This document shows positions 9,037 to 16,690 of a stretch of 64,000 bases of DNA, in pieces. Source of the DNA: Streptomyces zagrosensis (GTDB lineage Bacteria > Actinomycetota > Actinomycetes > Streptomycetales > Streptomycetaceae); contig NZ_JACHJL010000002.1 of the NCBI RefSeq assembly GCF_014203645.1, forward strand, positions 62,001-126,000. Reading direction: 5' to 3'. The translations under genes were made by a program, and so were the position numbers. Numbering within the stretch: the stretch's first letter is position 1; every line of letters starts with the position of its first letter. The notes below the pieces were generated by a model, which was not told the origin of the DNA, did not search any database, and saw only the letters and a program-made list of their open reading frames with translations.

Positions 9037-9046
9037 GTTGCGCAAC
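9037..9046. promoter_or_regulatory. Palindrome GTTGCGCAAC in the divergent promoter region
   Basis: A perfect 10-bp dyad about 60 bases upstream of the XRE gene. A second inverted repeat, CTTGG...CCAAG, spans about 8984-9010. Both lie between the divergent SLOG and XRE genes, where an autoregulatory operator would be expected. This is inference. Confidence 0.35.
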
Positions 9047-9107
9047 GTGGCCCGGCAACTCGGGTCGGGGGTACCGTTCGAGTAGAGCTGGATGCCGAGG
9101 AGCCCAC

Positions 9108-10337
9108 ATGCCCCACTCCAACGTTCCGACGAGCCTGTTAACCAACGGTCAACGCCTTGCCCGCATAAGAGATCGTCGCCGCTGGACCCAAACGCGCCTC
9201 TCCACGGAAAGCGGCTACTCCCTGTCCGCCGTGAAGAAGTTCGAGCAGGGGCGTCGCTCGTTAGACCGCGCGGACGTGATTCTACGATTTGCGCGAACTC
9301 TTGACTGCCACCCCACCGAGATCACCGGCCAACCGTATTCCCCGCCTGACAGTGACCTCGATGGGCACTCAGCCCTGCTGTCAGTCGCGGCCATCCGACG
9401 CGCTCTCCTGCGCCACGGTCGGCCCACTAGGCCGTCAGAGCACGAAGCCGCAGAAGTGGACTTCGGCACCCTCCGCAGCCGTGTCGCCGCTGCCAACAAT
9501 GACCGCCAAAAGTCCGCGCTCACCAACAGTGGCAAATACCTTCCGGCTCTCCTGCGTGACCTGCAAGTTGCGGCCGATGTGTCCCAGGAAGCCGACCGGC
9601 GAGAAGCACACGACATGCTCGCGTCTGCTTACGAGTGCGCCATGCAGATGCTCTACAAGCTCGGATACGGCACAGACGCCACGCTGGCCACGGAGCGAGT
9701 GGTTTGGTCTACCGCGGCGACAGGCAATCCGCTACGGGCTCTGTCGGGACATTGGTACGAGAGCGGCGAATTCCTGGCCATCGGGGAGCACGAAGAGGCC
9801 GGCGTCATCATCGACGGCGCACTCTCCGAGCTCGACCGGTTGAGCACCAGCCCTGAGCAGATCTCACTCAAAGGAGCCTTTCACTTAAAAGCCAGCCTGA
9901 ACCACGCGCGGGCAAGTGAGCCAAAGCCCGCAGAGCGGCACCTTGCTGAGGCCCGAGAACTGGCCGAGACGCTCGGCGAAGACCGGAACGATTTCCAACT
10001 GCACTTTGGCCCCACGAACGTCGCCATCTGGTCGGTATCGCTCTCGGTTGAGATGGGGCGAGGACAGGAAGCCGTACGACGCGCCACACGAGTGACGCCC
10101 AACCTTCCTACCGACTACGCAAAGGAGCGCCGCAGCCACCACTGCATTGATGTAGGCAGGGCCCATCACTACAACGGGCAGCACGCCGAAGCGTTGGAGT
10201 CTTTTCTGCACGCCGAGCGACTGGCCCCGCAGGCCACTCGTATGCATCCGGCAGTACACGAAACAATGAACGTCATCCTGACCTCACGTCGCCGAACCGA
10301 CGCGTTGGAGTTCGGAATGCGACTTGGCCTGCTGTGA
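9108..10337 (+). CDS. XRE-family regulator with TPR-like C-terminal domain
   Basis: This 409-residue protein has an N-terminal XRE helix-turn-helix (NGQRLARIRDRRRWTQTRLS, about 13-32, then SLSAVKKFEQGRR). The long all-helical remainder contains TPR-like segments such as HYNGQHAEALESFLHAERLAP. Streptomyces regulators of this design sense a ligand or partner through the TPR part. The ATG at 9108 follows GAGGAG. Three TTA codons (11, 52 and 260) make its translation dependent on the bldA tRNA, tying it to development. Codon use is less GC-biased than in neighbouring core genes, which suggests transfer. It probably controls the divergent SLOG gene and the small genes downstream. Confidence 0.85.
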   Translation: MPHSNVPTSLLTNGQRLARIRDRRRWTQTRLSTESGYSLSAVKKFEQGRRSLDRADVILRFARTLDCHPTEITGQPYSPPDSDLDGHSALLSVAAIRRALLRHGRPTRPSEHEAAEVDFGTLRSRVAAANNDRQKSALTNSGKYLPALLRDLQVAADVSQEADRREAHDMLASAYECAMQMLYKLGYGTDATLATERVVWSTAATGNPLRALSGHWYESGEFLAIGEHEEAGVIIDGALSELDRLSTSPEQISLKGAFHLKASLNHARASEPKPAERHLAEARELAETLGEDRNDFQLHFGPTNVAIWSVSLSVEMGRGQEAVRRATRVTPNLPTDYAKERRSHHCIDVGRAHHYNGQHAEALESFLHAERLAPQATRMHPAVHETMNVILTSRRRTDALEFGMRLGLL

Positions 10338-10430
10338 CGGTAGGGACACACACTGTGTCCCTACCGCAGTCCGCCAGCTCTTACGTTCAGTCATCAAGCA
10401 TTCACCCTTGATGACGCCGGAGGCTGCGCG

Positions 10431-10847
10431 ATGCCGACCGAAACCAGCATGCCCACCACCCCGCCCCACGACTGGATTCCGTCCGGTGGCGGGGTGCACT
10501 GGACCCGGGTCGGTGACCTCGGTTGGCACACGCTGACCCTGACCACCTACCTCGGCAACCGCGTTCTCGCGCACCTCGGCGAAGCGAGCGGTGCGGTCAT
10601 CCAAGAGGACATCGGCCGCCAGATGACCTGGCTGACCGAGCCCCACGCACCAGCCCTCCAACACCTGTACGGCGACGACAACATCACCATCTCCGGTGAC
10701 GACAGCTCGTACGTCTTCGTACCCGGCATGACCCGAACCGACCTGGTGTGGTGGCGAGTCAAGCCCACCCCCAAGCGCCTGCTCACCGACGCGGGCCACC
10801 TCGCCGAAGCCATCACCACCGCTCGCGCCGTTGGGGGTGTGGCATGA
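10431..10847 (+). CDS. Small hypothetical protein, first of a four-gene overlapping chain
   Basis: This 138-residue protein starts MPTETSMPTTPPHDWIP and has a compact beta-rich look (WTRVGDLGWHTLTLTTYLG, DDSSYVFVPGMTRTDLVWW). I recognise no family. It lies 93 bases after the XRE/TPR gene and its stop overlaps the next start (ATGA). The conserved overlaps and high third-position GC support real coding. It is a cytosolic member of the cassette with unknown function. Confidence 0.65.
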   Translation: MPTETSMPTTPPHDWIPSGGGVHWTRVGDLGWHTLTLTTYLGNRVLAHLGEASGAVIQEDIGRQMTWLTEPHAPALQHLYGDDNITISGDDSSYVFVPGMTRTDLVWWRVKPTPKRLLTDAGHLAEAITTARAVGGVA

Positions 10848-11425
10848 CAGCATCGAGCATCACGTGGTTTCCCCCGCCCTGCGATGAAGTGATGATGCTG
10901 CCCGCAGGCCGCGAATGGGACGCCATCCGCACCAGCACGGCGGTCGCTGAGTGGGCGTTGGAGTTCTTGGACGGCGGCGAGGACAACAGCGCCGCGATCA
11001 TGGACCCAGTCCGCGACTGCGTCTACTGGCTCACGCCCAAAGGCACGGCCCCACGCGCCACCCTCACCTCCTGGCAACGCTTACGTCCCCACGTCACCGT
11101 CATCACCGGCGAACCGGCCGAACACTACGTCGGCGTACCCCCCGCCCACCGCCGATTCGGCGCCGGACTGCACTGGCGTATCCCCCACAACTGGTCCGGC
11201 CACTACCTGGCCCACCCCTACCTCCTGGCTTCCTTCCTCGCCCCGGCCGTCATCCACACCCACGGACCCGAAGCCCTCACGCTCCTATGCCCCCTATGCG
11301 ACCAGGAAGTAGACCGCGCAACAGCGGTAAAGATCACCGGCCGCCGCCACCCCAACGACCCCGTAACAAGTCAGCTCACCGTCCACCCCACCTGCGCCCG
11401 CACCCCCCGGGGAGCCGTGCGATGA
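10844..11425 (+). CDS. Hypothetical protein with CxxC/HxxC metal-site-like motif
   Basis: This 193-residue protein starts ITWFPPPCDEVMMLPAGREWDAIR and has a WLTPKG motif at about 65-70. A C-terminal LLCPLCDQEV ... VHPTCAR pattern resembles a zinc-ribbon Cys-x2-Cys plus His-x2-Cys site. The fourth gene of this chain has the same order of motifs (PPP, LP.G, D, WL.P.G, C-C, HPAC), so the two look like diverged paralogues. It starts at ATG 10844, overlapping the previous stop by 4 bases. Function is unknown; the zinc site is inference. Confidence 0.65.
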   Translation: MTASSITWFPPPCDEVMMLPAGREWDAIRTSTAVAEWALEFLDGGEDNSAAIMDPVRDCVYWLTPKGTAPRATLTSWQRLRPHVTVITGEPAEHYVGVPPAHRRFGAGLHWRIPHNWSGHYLAHPYLLASFLAPAVIHTHGPEALTLLCPLCDQEVDRATAVKITGRRHPNDPVTSQLTVHPTCARTPRGAVR

Positions 11426-11721
11426 CCCGCAGCACCTACCGGTTCGTAGACATGACCATCGGCCCCGACCCGCAAGGGGCGCCCTACACAGTCCGCGCCA
11501 CCTGCACCACCTGCGGCGAACAACCCCCCCAACCCGAACCCGACCAAGGCCCAACCGGCCAACACAGCCAAGCCCAACACTGGTGCCGCACCCACGCCGC
11601 CACCGACCACCCCAGCGGCCGACACCTGCACTACACCGCCAACGTGACCTTCGGATGGCTGATCACCCCAGCCGAAGACATCGGACCCACCGCCGACGAA
11701 GGCGCCTGGAGCCACCCGTGA
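11422..11721 (+). CDS. Small Cys/His-containing protein, DUF7848-like
   Basis: This 99-residue protein starts MTRSTYRFVDMTIGPDPQ, then CTTCGEQ, QHWCRTHAATDHPSGRHLHY and a C-terminal TPAEDIG. The opening TRSTYRFVD and the paired Cys with a His-rich centre resemble a small Streptomyces family that I recall as DUF7848, found beside XRE regulators. It overlaps the previous stop by 4 bases (ATGA) and the next start by 4 (GTGA). It may bind a metal; no enzymatic motif is seen. Confidence 0.6.
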   Translation: MTRSTYRFVDMTIGPDPQGAPYTVRATCTTCGEQPPQPEPDQGPTGQHSQAQHWCRTHAATDHPSGRHLHYTANVTFGWLITPAEDIGPTADEGAWSHP

Positions 11722-12269
11722 CGTATGAGTGGACACCGCCACCCGGGCGCGGGTACTCCCTGCTCCCCATCGGCCACCACTTCGACCTCGTACAGGCGCC
11801 TTTGGCCACAGGTACTCGGTTGTTGCTTGACACCTTCTGCGACGCCATGATCACCGCACCCGAGGCCGATCACTGCGCCTGGCTCATCCCCGTAGGGCAT
11901 GCCGGGCGCTCGCCCTGGTCCTACGCCCGCCTCACCCGCTACGTCCAAGTCACCACCAGCGGACAAGCGTTGATCCCACACTCAGACCGCACCGCCGGCC
12001 CCGGCCCCCACTGGGCTCGCCCCGCGGGGGCGCAGGGCAGCCCTCGCTACCTCGCGTGCGCGATCACTCTGGCCGGAGACCTCGCCCCCGCAACCCTCGC
12101 CACCTGCGGCCCCCTACCCATCCGCTGCCTATGCGGCGGCCCCGTCTACCGCGACCAAGCCGCCCCCGGCACCGACACAGACGGCAGCGAGTATCTGATG
12201 CACCCGGCCTGCGCCCAACAGGCCACCACCACCAACACCGCCCGCATCAGGGGGCGACGCCGCGCCTAA
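11718..12269 (+). CDS. Paralogue-like hypothetical protein with CxC/HxxC motif, last gene of chain
   Basis: This 183-residue protein starts at GTG 11718 (TYEWTPPPGRGYSLLPIG). It has CAWLIPVG at about 57 and ends with IRCLCGGPVYR ... LMHPACAQ. Motif order and spacing follow the protein at 10844-11425, suggesting an internal duplication in the cassette. After its stop, about 150 bases separate it from CRISPR leader 2. No family name is known to me. Confidence 0.6.
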   Translation: MTYEWTPPPGRGYSLLPIGHHFDLVQAPLATGTRLLLDTFCDAMITAPEADHCAWLIPVGHAGRSPWSYARLTRYVQVTTSGQALIPHSDRTAGPGPHWARPAGAQGSPRYLACAITLAGDLAPATLATCGPLPIRCLCGGPVYRDQAAPGTDTDGSEYLMHPACAQQATTTNTARIRGRRRA

Positions 12270-12419
12270 CTCTCGCGCCTGGACCGCCTATCGAGGCAGG
12301 GCCAGAACGTTGGCCAAGGCGTGCCACGCGCGGGTGACGCGTTGAGGGCGAGACGAGAGCGGTAGATTCTCCACCAGAGCGATCTGACAGGAGGGCTGCG
12401 ATGGATATGTGCTGTACAA

Positions 12420-12490
12420 GCGCTATGCCGGAATCCGCGGAAGTGAGTAAAAACCGGCTATCCGCGCTGTAAACCCGCAGGTCACGAACT
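12420..12490 (+). promoter_or_regulatory. CRISPR leader 2
   Basis: These 71 bases precede the first repeat of array 2 and align gap-free with leader 1. Identity is highest in GCGCTATG, GTAAAAACCGG and CGCAGGTC. The leader sets array transcription to the plus strand. Confidence 0.85.
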
Positions 12491-13137
12491 ATGGTCCCCG
12501 CGCATGCGGGGGTGGTCCTCCAGTGCAGATTTCGCGTCATTCCCTCCCACGATGGTCCCCGCGCATGCGGGGGTGGTCCCTGGCTAGGAGACGCCGCCCT
12601 CGTCTGGGGCGTGGGCGGCAATGGTCCCCGCGCATGCGGGGGTGGTCCCGGTGCCCTCTTCCCCTTTGCCGTCGATCAGGAATGGTCCCCGCGCATGCGG
12701 GGGTGGTCCCGGTTCCCGGTACTACCGGGACGTATTGGGCGGATGGTCTCCGCGCATGCGGGGGTGGTCCCAGACCCTGATCCTTCACCACTTCACCGGC
12801 GACATGGTCCCCGCGCATGCGGGGGTGGTCCCGACGTTCCCCGCCCCAGAAGCCTCCGAACCATATGGTCCCCGCGCATGCGGGGGTGGTCCCGTCGCGG
12901 CCACCATGCGGGCCGTGTGCGCTCGATGGTCCCCGCGCGTGCGGGGGTGGCCCCGCAAGCGCACCTGGAGGGCTACAGCCTGTGCGATGGTCCCCGCGCG
13001 TGCGGGGGTGGCCCCTACTACGCCCGCGCCCACCAGGCGCACCCCGCATGGTCCCCGCGCGTGCGGGGGTGGCCCCGCTGTCGCCGTGGTCGCTCAACTC
13101 GACATCGAATGGTCCCCGCGCGTGCGGGGCGTCCCAC
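12491..13137 (+). CRISPR. CRISPR array 2 (type I-E-like, 11 repeats)
   Basis: Repeats of 29 bases start at 12491, 12552, 12621, 12682, 12743, 12804, 12865, 12926, 12987, 13048 and 13109. All spacers are 32 bases except the second (12581-12620), which is 40. The first seven repeats have core CCCCGCGCATGCGGGG; the fifth has one C-to-T change. The last four have CGCGTGCG and GGCCCC in place of GGTCCC. The final repeat is degenerate at its 3' end, as expected for the leader-distal terminus. No cas genes are visible. Confidence 0.97.
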
Positions 13138-14124
13138 CGCGAAAGCCCCAAGCCCCGCCGCCACACGGCCCGTTGTGTCCGTATGGGACTCGTCCCGTGC
13201 GGGGCGTGCGGTGGGGGCAAGGGGCTGCGGGGCGGAGCCGGTAGCTTCGGGACGTGAAGGGAACGGCTCCGCGACCGCGTTCGGGAAGGCCTCGGTCAGG
13301 TTTTCCTCGGTGGCCAGTTCGTCCTCGGCGCGGCCCGTGTCGCGGTCCCGGGCGGTGTCCTGGCGAGTGTCCTGGGCCCTAGGTGTGGTCTTTAGGTCGC
13401 GGTCCAGGCCCAGGGCGGTGCGTACGTCCTGGTCTTCGTCCAGGTTGAAGCGGCTGTTCGTCTGCGCGAAGACGATGCCCTCGTCGAACGCGTCCGTCTC
13501 GATGAGCTGGTTGAGCCGCTCGGCGGCGCGCTCGGTCAGACGGACGTGGGCCTCCAACTGCACTTCGCGCTCGGCCACGTTCAGCGTCTCGCGCGAAATG
13601 CGCGGGCTGCGGGCCGAGCCGATGGCCATCGAGTCGGCCTGATTGACCGAGGCCCGTACCGCGTTGCGGGTCATGTCGCTCTGGAAATCGGCCAGCCTGA
13701 CCATCTGGCGGGTCTTGGTGTTCACCACCGCGAGGGCGCGGTCTTCGTACAGCACCCGGCCACCGATCCGGCCATCCATGTTGGTGACGACACCACTGGT
13801 GACGGTGAGGTTGAAGGGGGCGTTGGTGGGGACGGCTTCCCGGGTGCGGGCCTTGTCGTCTACGCGGACCAGTCGCAGCCCGTGCTCCCGAAGTCGTTCC
13901 AGCATCTGTGGCGTTGTGGTCAGCCGCGTGCTGCCGCCGACGACCGGGATGGCACCGCGGGGAGCGTCATCCGGAGCGACAACGGTGGTGTCGGCCGCGT
14001 CGGGGACGGCAGCGACGGCTACCCCCGGTGCAACCGCGAGACCCAGGGCCACGGCAGCGGTAGCAAGTGCGGCGGCGGTGCGACGCGGGCCACGAGGGGC
14101 AGTGGTGGAACGGAGTGGGGACAT
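13018..14124 (-). CDS. Secreted hypothetical protein whose 3' end runs into CRISPR array 2
   Basis: This 368-residue protein has a Sec/Tat-like signal peptide (RGPRRTAAALATAAVALGLA, cleavage near AVA-A). A conserved-looking middle domain (TTPQMLERLREHGLRLVRVD, GGRVLYEDRALAVVN) is followed by a charged, disordered C-terminal region. ATG 14124 has AAAGGAA upstream. The last 40 or so residues are antisense readings of CRISPR repeats 10 and 11 (for example HPRTRGDH), and the stop lies in a spacer. The native C terminus was therefore probably lost where the array begins. I know of no function. Confidence 0.7.
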   Translation of the reverse strand: MSPLRSTTAPRGPRRTAAALATAAVALGLAVAPGVAVAAVPDAADTTVVAPDDAPRGAIPVVGGSTRLTTTPQMLERLREHGLRLVRVDDKARTREAVPTNAPFNLTVTSGVVTNMDGRIGGRVLYEDRALAVVNTKTRQMVRLADFQSDMTRNAVRASVNQADSMAIGSARSPRISRETLNVAEREVQLEAHVRLTERAAERLNQLIETDAFDEGIVFAQTNSRFNLDEDQDVRTALGLDRDLKTTPRAQDTRQDTARDRDTGRAEDELATEENLTEAFPNAVAEPFPSRPEATGSAPQPLAPTARPARDESHTDTTGRVAAGLGAFAVGRPARAGTIRCRVERPRRQRGHPRTRGDHAGCAWWARA

Positions 14125-14782
14125 TGCGTGACGTTCCTTTCTGAACGGTCGGATCGCAAACCCCACACAAGGTGACATTTCATGACTACGCGACCCCAGC
14201 GAGTGATTCGGGTGATTCACGCGCCCCGGCCCGATTACGGCGCTTCGGTGATGCAGACGGTTCGACGAGGGTCAGGTGGCGCGGACTCGTTGGTGGCGGT
14301 GGTAGCCGGGGTAGCGGTGGTGCAGGCGGTGCTGCTCGCGCCGGTCCCGAAGGTCCGGGTGTTGCAGCCGCATGGCAGCCGCTCCCCTATGGGCGCCTGG
14401 CATTGACAGGTGCGTACGCCGTCAGACAGGCTCCTGGCTCATGCCGCTCCGCCCTGGTCCTTCGATCATGTTGGTAGCGCGCCGCCACGTTGACCTGGTC
14501 CGTGTCGCGAGCGCGATCTGTCGTCAAGCCTGAACGGCCCGCGTCGGCTTGTCCCGACGCGTTTGCTCCGCCTCGCGTTCCCGTTCGCATACGCCCCTCC
14601 GCGCCCGCGCCCCTTTCGCGATGGCTTCCGTTCGCTCTTCCTGCCGGATTCCCTTCCGGTTTCTCTTCCGGTTTCTCTCTTCCGGTTCTCCGGCGCCTGA
14701 CGGCCGCCGCCTTGCCGTAGCTAGCTCCTTCAGCGCGCCGGGCGGTCACCCCCGTGCGCCCTGCCCCAGCGAAGGACCCACC
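14125..14782. other. Divergent intergenic region, no gene seen
   Basis: This region lies between the secreted protein gene (minus strand) and the sulfatase (plus strand). Frames in it are shadow-like, rich in Arg/Gly or Pro, and lack ribosome binding sites. It presumably holds two divergent promoters. Confidence 0.5.
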
Positions 14783-16345
14783 GTGACCTCGTACGACCCG
14801 CAGTCCGAACATCAGCCGGGCCAGCAACAGCCGCCCGGCCCCGAACAGCCCGATACGGGCGGCGACAAGCGCACCCCGCGGCTCAGCCGGCGTGCCTTCG
14901 GCGGCGTGGTGGGTGCCACGGCGGCGACGGCGGCCACCGTGGCCGCCGGAGCGTCCGCGTCCGCCGCCACCAGTCGGGCCATCCGTTCAACTGGTGCGCC
15001 CACCGACGACGCACGCGTCGCGGGACACGAGGGCGGGGAACGGGAACGGCCCTTTGCAGCCGACGTGCAGCGGCGTTCGCGGCGGCCGAACATCTTGTTC
15101 ATCCTGGCCGACGACCTCGGTTGGGCCGATCTGTCCTCGTACGGTTCGCCGGACATTCACACCCCGCACCTGGACCGGCTCGCGCGCCAGGGCGTGCGCT
15201 TCACACAGGCGTACTCCGGGTCTGCGACCTGCTCCCCCACCCGGTTCAGCCTCTACACCGGGCGCTATCCGGGGCGTACGAGGGGAGGGCTCGCCGAACC
15301 GATCGCCGACCGGTCTACCGGCCTCGACCCGAACCACCCCACGCTCGCATCGCTGCTGCGCGGCACGGGTTACGCGACGGCGCTCATCGGCAAGTGGCAC
15401 TGCGGTTACCTGCCCGACTACAGCCCTACCGCGTCGGGTTGGGACGAGTTCTTCGGCAACCTCGGTGGCGCGTTGGAGTATTACTCGAAGCTGGGGCTGC
15501 ACGGTGAGTACGACCTGTATGAGGGCGACGCTACGTATCAAGATCTGCGGTACTACACACGGATTCTTACGGAGCGTGCGAGCGAGTACGTCCGGCGTGG
15601 GCACGACGAGAAGCCCTGGCTGCTGAACCTCAACTTCACCACGCCGCACTGGCCGTGGATAGCGGAGGGGGACGAAGAGGAGAGCGCTCGGGTCACCGCC
15701 CGTATCAAGGCGGGCGAGCAGGGCGCGCTCAACCACCGCGACGGCGGCTCGCTCGCGAAGTACCGGGAGATGGTTGAGGACCTCGATGCCTCGATCGGCA
15801 CGGTGCTCGCCGCGCTGCGCGACTCCGGCCAAGAGCGGGACACGTTGGTGGTGTTCTCCAGTGACAACGGCGGCGAGCGCTGGTCGTACCAGTGGCCGCT
15901 GTCCGGCAATAAATCCACCCTCCAGGAGGGTGGCATCCGCGTTCCGACCATCGTGCGCTGGCCTGCCCGGCTGCGCCGCAACCAGGTCAGCCATGAGCCG
16001 GTGGCCACGTACGACTGGACGGCGACCCTGCTGGAGATCGCGGGCGCCCGGCCGCACCCGGCGTACCCGCTGGACGGCGGCAGCCTGGCCGGATATCTGC
16101 TGCGCGGCGAACGGCTGGCGGAGCGCGATCTGTTCTGGCGGGTACGCGGTGAGCGCGCGCTCCGCCGGGGCGACTGGAAGTACCACCGGGGTACGGACGG
16201 CAAGGACAAGCTGTTCAACGTCACGAAGGACCCGCGTGAGCAGGCCAACCGGGCGGGCGGGTCCGCGACGGACAAGGAGCGGTTGGCTCGGTTGCGTACC
16301 GCCTGGGAGAAGGTGGACGCGGGGCTGCTGCCTTACCCGGGCTGA
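14783..16345 (+). CDS. Tat-exported sulfatase
   Basis: This 520-residue sulfatase of the alkaline-phosphatase superfamily hydrolyses sulfate esters outside the cell. The N terminus has a twin-arginine signal (LSRRAFGG, R36-R37) and an Ala-rich hydrophobic stretch. The mature part begins RPNILFILADDLG, with metal ligands D110-D111. CSPTR (150-154) is the CxPxR motif whose Cys becomes formylglycine. IGKWHCG, TPHWPW and SSDNGG complete the active-site set. The GTG at 14783 is chosen for GAAGGA upstream and because it leaves a compact Tat signal. Formylglycine-generating enzyme must be supplied elsewhere. The substrate is unknown. Confidence 0.92.
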   Translation: MTSYDPQSEHQPGQQQPPGPEQPDTGGDKRTPRLSRRAFGGVVGATAATAATVAAGASASAATSRAIRSTGAPTDDARVAGHEGGERERPFAADVQRRSRRPNILFILADDLGWADLSSYGSPDIHTPHLDRLARQGVRFTQAYSGSATCSPTRFSLYTGRYPGRTRGGLAEPIADRSTGLDPNHPTLASLLRGTGYATALIGKWHCGYLPDYSPTASGWDEFFGNLGGALEYYSKLGLHGEYDLYEGDATYQDLRYYTRILTERASEYVRRGHDEKPWLLNLNFTTPHWPWIAEGDEEESARVTARIKAGEQGALNHRDGGSLAKYREMVEDLDASIGTVLAALRDSGQERDTLVVFSSDNGGERWSYQWPLSGNKSTLQEGGIRVPTIVRWPARLRRNQVSHEPVATYDWTATLLEIAGARPHPAYPLDGGSLAGYLLRGERLAERDLFWRVRGERALRRGDWKYHRGTDGKDKLFNVTKDPREQANRAGGSATDKERLARLRTAWEKVDAGLLPYPG

Positions 16346-16690
16346 TGCCTTGCGCAGGCTGCTGCCGTCGCAGGGCTGATGCCTTGCGACGGTCCTATGC
16401 CGTACGAGGGTTGATGCCTTGCGCAGTCTCATGCCGTACGAGGGTGTCTTGCGCAGTCCCATGCCGTACGAGGGCTGACGCCTTGCACGGTCTCATGCCG
16501 TACGAGGGCTGACGCCTTGCGCAAGCTGCTGCATCACGCGGGCCGGGCGAGAGGCTGCGGGTCGGTACCCGTGCGCCCGGCCCGATCGGCCCCATTCGCG
16601 CGCCCGCTCGCCCGCGCCTGCGCCCGCGCTCGCCCGCGCCCACCCGCTCGCCCGCCCGCACTCGCTCCCACCCGCCCGCGCTCGCGCCCT
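16346..16690. repeat. Imperfect tandem repeat and C-rich tract after the sulfatase
   Basis: ATGCCGTACGAGGG recurs at 16397, 16431, 16461 and 16495 inside a 34-bp unit (one copy is 30), alternating with GCCTTGCGCAGTC. From about 16590 to 16690 follows an almost pure C/G tract of CGCCCGCTCGCC-like words. No gene is supported. Confidence 0.75.

Noticed and set aside
10338..10430. Attachment site or integrase scar at the cassette edge
   Set aside because: No integrase, tRNA end or direct repeat flanks the cassette; only the CRISPR leaders are duplicated.
12247..12621. Minus-strand frame covering leader 2 and the first repeats
   Set aside because: Typical spurious CRISPR-derived hypothetical protein; it overlaps the leader and the end of the real plus-strand gene.
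13170..13210. Possible twelfth repeat of CRISPR array 2
   Set aside because: CCCGTGCGGGGCGTGC is present but out of the 61-base register and lacks the rest of the repeat; more likely chance GC-rich similarity.
12491..13642. Plus-strand frame of 383 residues across CRISPR array 2
   Set aside because: The repeating ACGGGP/RMRGWS words are simply the CRISPR repeat translated; the 61-base period is not a codon multiple, so three frames show the same pattern.
14987..16462. 491-residue minus-strand frame opposite the sulfatase
   Set aside because: Antisense shadow; the plus strand has complete sulfatase and Tat motifs.
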